DNA from: Sinorhizobium sp. | Lineage (GTDB): Bacteria; Pseudomonadota; Alphaproteobacteria; Rhizobiales; Rhizobiaceae | Assembly: GCA_031178305.1 (NCBI GenBank) | Contig: JAPSJG010000103.1 | Coordinates: 1-10,156, forward strand | Direction of reading: 5' to 3' | Length of the DNA stretch: 10,156 bases | In this document: piece by piece, positions 9,580 to 10,156 of the stretch | How the letters are laid out: each line of letters begins with the position of its first letter | How positions within the stretch are numbered: position 1 is the first letter of the stretch | Notes under the pieces: model-generated | Told to the model about the DNA's origin: nothing | The model's input: only the letters and a program-made list of their open reading frames with translations | Database searches by the model: none | Translations under genes and position numbers: made by a program

Positions 9580-9626
9580 TGCGCGAAAAACCGGCCAGGG
9601 TGGAAGTTCACCGGCCGGGGCGCGCA
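9580..9626 (-). terminator. Terminator-like hairpin in the carB leader, candidate attenuator
   Basis: On the minus strand CCGGCC-GGTG (9618-9609) pairs with CACC and GGCCGG (9602-9599, 9596-9591) with a 2-nt bulge and a 6-nt loop, a 10-bp GC-rich stem. Five T residues follow at once (9590-9586), the classic intrinsic terminator form. An outer stem, TGCGCG (9626-9621) with CGCGCA (9585-9580), closes around the T-run. It ends about 20 bp before the carB ATG. With no clear gene upstream on this strand, it may act as an attenuator or end a short leader RNA. Confidence 0.6.
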
Positions 9627-9654
9627 ACAATGATGTTTTCAGGCTAGAAGCGGC

Positions 9655-9660
9655 TTATAG
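9655..9660 (-). promoter_or_regulatory. Candidate -10 box of a carB promoter
   Basis: CTATAA on the minus strand (9660-9655) matches the rhizobial -10. No good -35 sits 16-18 bp upstream (TTTCGC at 17 bp). A start near 9648 would give a carB leader of about 90 nt that contains the hairpin at 9580-9626. Confidence 0.3.
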
Positions 9661-9679
9661 GCAAATGTTTCTGCAAGCG

Positions 9680-9717
9680 AAACCCCGAAAATTCCGGAAT
9701 CGACAATAAAGGGGTTT
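9680..9717 (-). terminator. Large-loop hairpin upstream of carB, possible end of the right-edge transcript
   Basis: AAACCCC (9680-9686) pairs with GGGGTTT (9711-9717) across 24 nt that include the palindrome ATTCCGGAAT (9691-9700). On the minus strand the second arm ends in TTT and then C, so it is only a weak terminator for the frame ending at 9735. Confidence 0.3.
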
Positions 9718-9734
9718 TCCTCAATTTGTGTGGT

Positions 9735-10085
9735 TCACTCGCCGTTAGACATGATGCCGCTATGGGCGGGCATGCGAACGCAAACGAAATGGTCGCCCGG
9801 CCCAGGAGTCAAGTTCTGCGTGTCGTGCTCACTGATGATGAGAGGTGGGTGTTTCCGCTGCCAGACCAGTTTTCGGCATTTGCCCTGATTGCGGACGGCG
9901 CTGCTCACCTTCGTCCACTCGGCACGGCCGGGAGAAAGCTGCTCCGAGGGGGACGCGGTCGGAGCAGGGGCAAAGGTTGCCTGTGTGACTACGGGTGCCA
10001 CTATCACGCCCGGATCGGCGGACCGACCGGGCGTGCTTGGCCGCAAGCTCCGCCAGGAAGGCGATGTAGTGGGATAACCGATCAA
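9735..10085 (-). CDS. Uncertain hypothetical reading frame, possibly the 3' part of a broken gene
   Basis: I do not recognise this 116-residue frame. It opens with TTG directly after an in-frame TGA and has no clear ribosome-binding site. The middle is rich in Pro, Ala, Thr and Val (about 25-50), like a linker or processed export region. The C-terminal half (about 50-116) contains two Cys, and its codon use in part looks more coding-like (many G/C third positions) than the N-terminal part. No membrane segment or known motif is visible. A second minus-strand frame, open from the window edge to 9829, overlaps it, so a frameshift is possible. It may instead be a chance frame in GC-rich non-coding DNA. 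Confidence 0.28.
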   Translation of the reverse strand: MIGYPTTSPSWRSLRPSTPGRSADPGVIVAPVVTQATFAPAPTASPSEQLSPGRAEWTKVSSAVRNQGKCRKLVWQRKHPPLIISEHDTQNLTPGPGDHFVCVRMPAHSGIMSNGE

Positions 10086-10156
10086 TCAGCACGCTCGCAG
10101 CGACGAACTCTACAGTTCGGTTGCGCGCAGTTTCGCCGCGCCTGACACTAGCCGCC
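9829..10156 (-). other. Second minus-strand frame open to the window edge, unproven
   Basis: This frame has no stop from position 10156 down to its stop at 9829. The first part (to about 10030) reads plausibly as protein, with a helix-like stretch LSHYIAFLAELAAKHARSV. After that it turns into an Arg/Pro/Ser-rich run typical of out-of-frame GC-rich DNA. One explanation is a gene entering from the right whose true frame shifts near 10010-10040 into the frame ending at 9735. No family is recognised. Confidence 0.22.

Overview
This window looks like chromosomal DNA from a rhizobial alphaproteobacterium, most likely Ensifer/Sinorhizobium or a close relative. Four things point there: high GC content; the gene neighbourhood trxB - lrp - LPS-core glycosyltransferases - greA - carB, which I recall from S. 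meliloti; a CarB of about 1160 residues with the alphaproteobacterial internal insertions; and two copies of an intergenic palindromic repeat that resembles the Rhizobium intergenic mosaic elements (RIME). The organism is inferred from memory of these families, not from a database search.

Layout. Positions 1-68 hold the right part of one repeat copy, cut by the window edge. trxB (thioredoxin reductase, minus strand, 95-1069) follows. A 468-bp divergent intergenic region separates it from lrp (Lrp/AsnC regulator, plus strand, 1538-2008). After a short gap with overlapping hairpins comes a WaaE/KdtX-type family 2 glycosyltransferase (2135-3007, lpsC-like). A complete copy of the palindromic repeat (3132-3235) follows, then a family 4 glycosyltransferase (3254-4276, lpsE-like). 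This gene meets lpsB (minus strand, 4282-5337) tail to tail with only 5 bp between the stop codons. greA (5422-5898) and carB (6071-9559) continue on the minus strand. The carB leader carries a terminator-like hairpin. The last ~420 bp hold only a weakly supported, probably frameshifted or degraded, minus-strand reading frame.

How the genes fit together. The three glycosyltransferases form an LPS-core assembly cluster, with LpsB the likely mannosyltransferase and the other two adding further core sugars. The flanking genes are housekeeping: redox (TrxB), global regulation (Lrp), transcript cleavage (GreA), and carbamoyl phosphate for arginine and pyrimidines (CarB; carA is not in the window). 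All the confidently called coding genes are conserved core genes. I see no phage, insertion sequence, CRISPR, toxin-antitoxin or defence system. The interest lies in the spaces between genes: the RIME-like repeats, a possible missing lpsD, the carB leader hairpin, structured leader DNA before greA, and the uncertain reading frame at the right edge.
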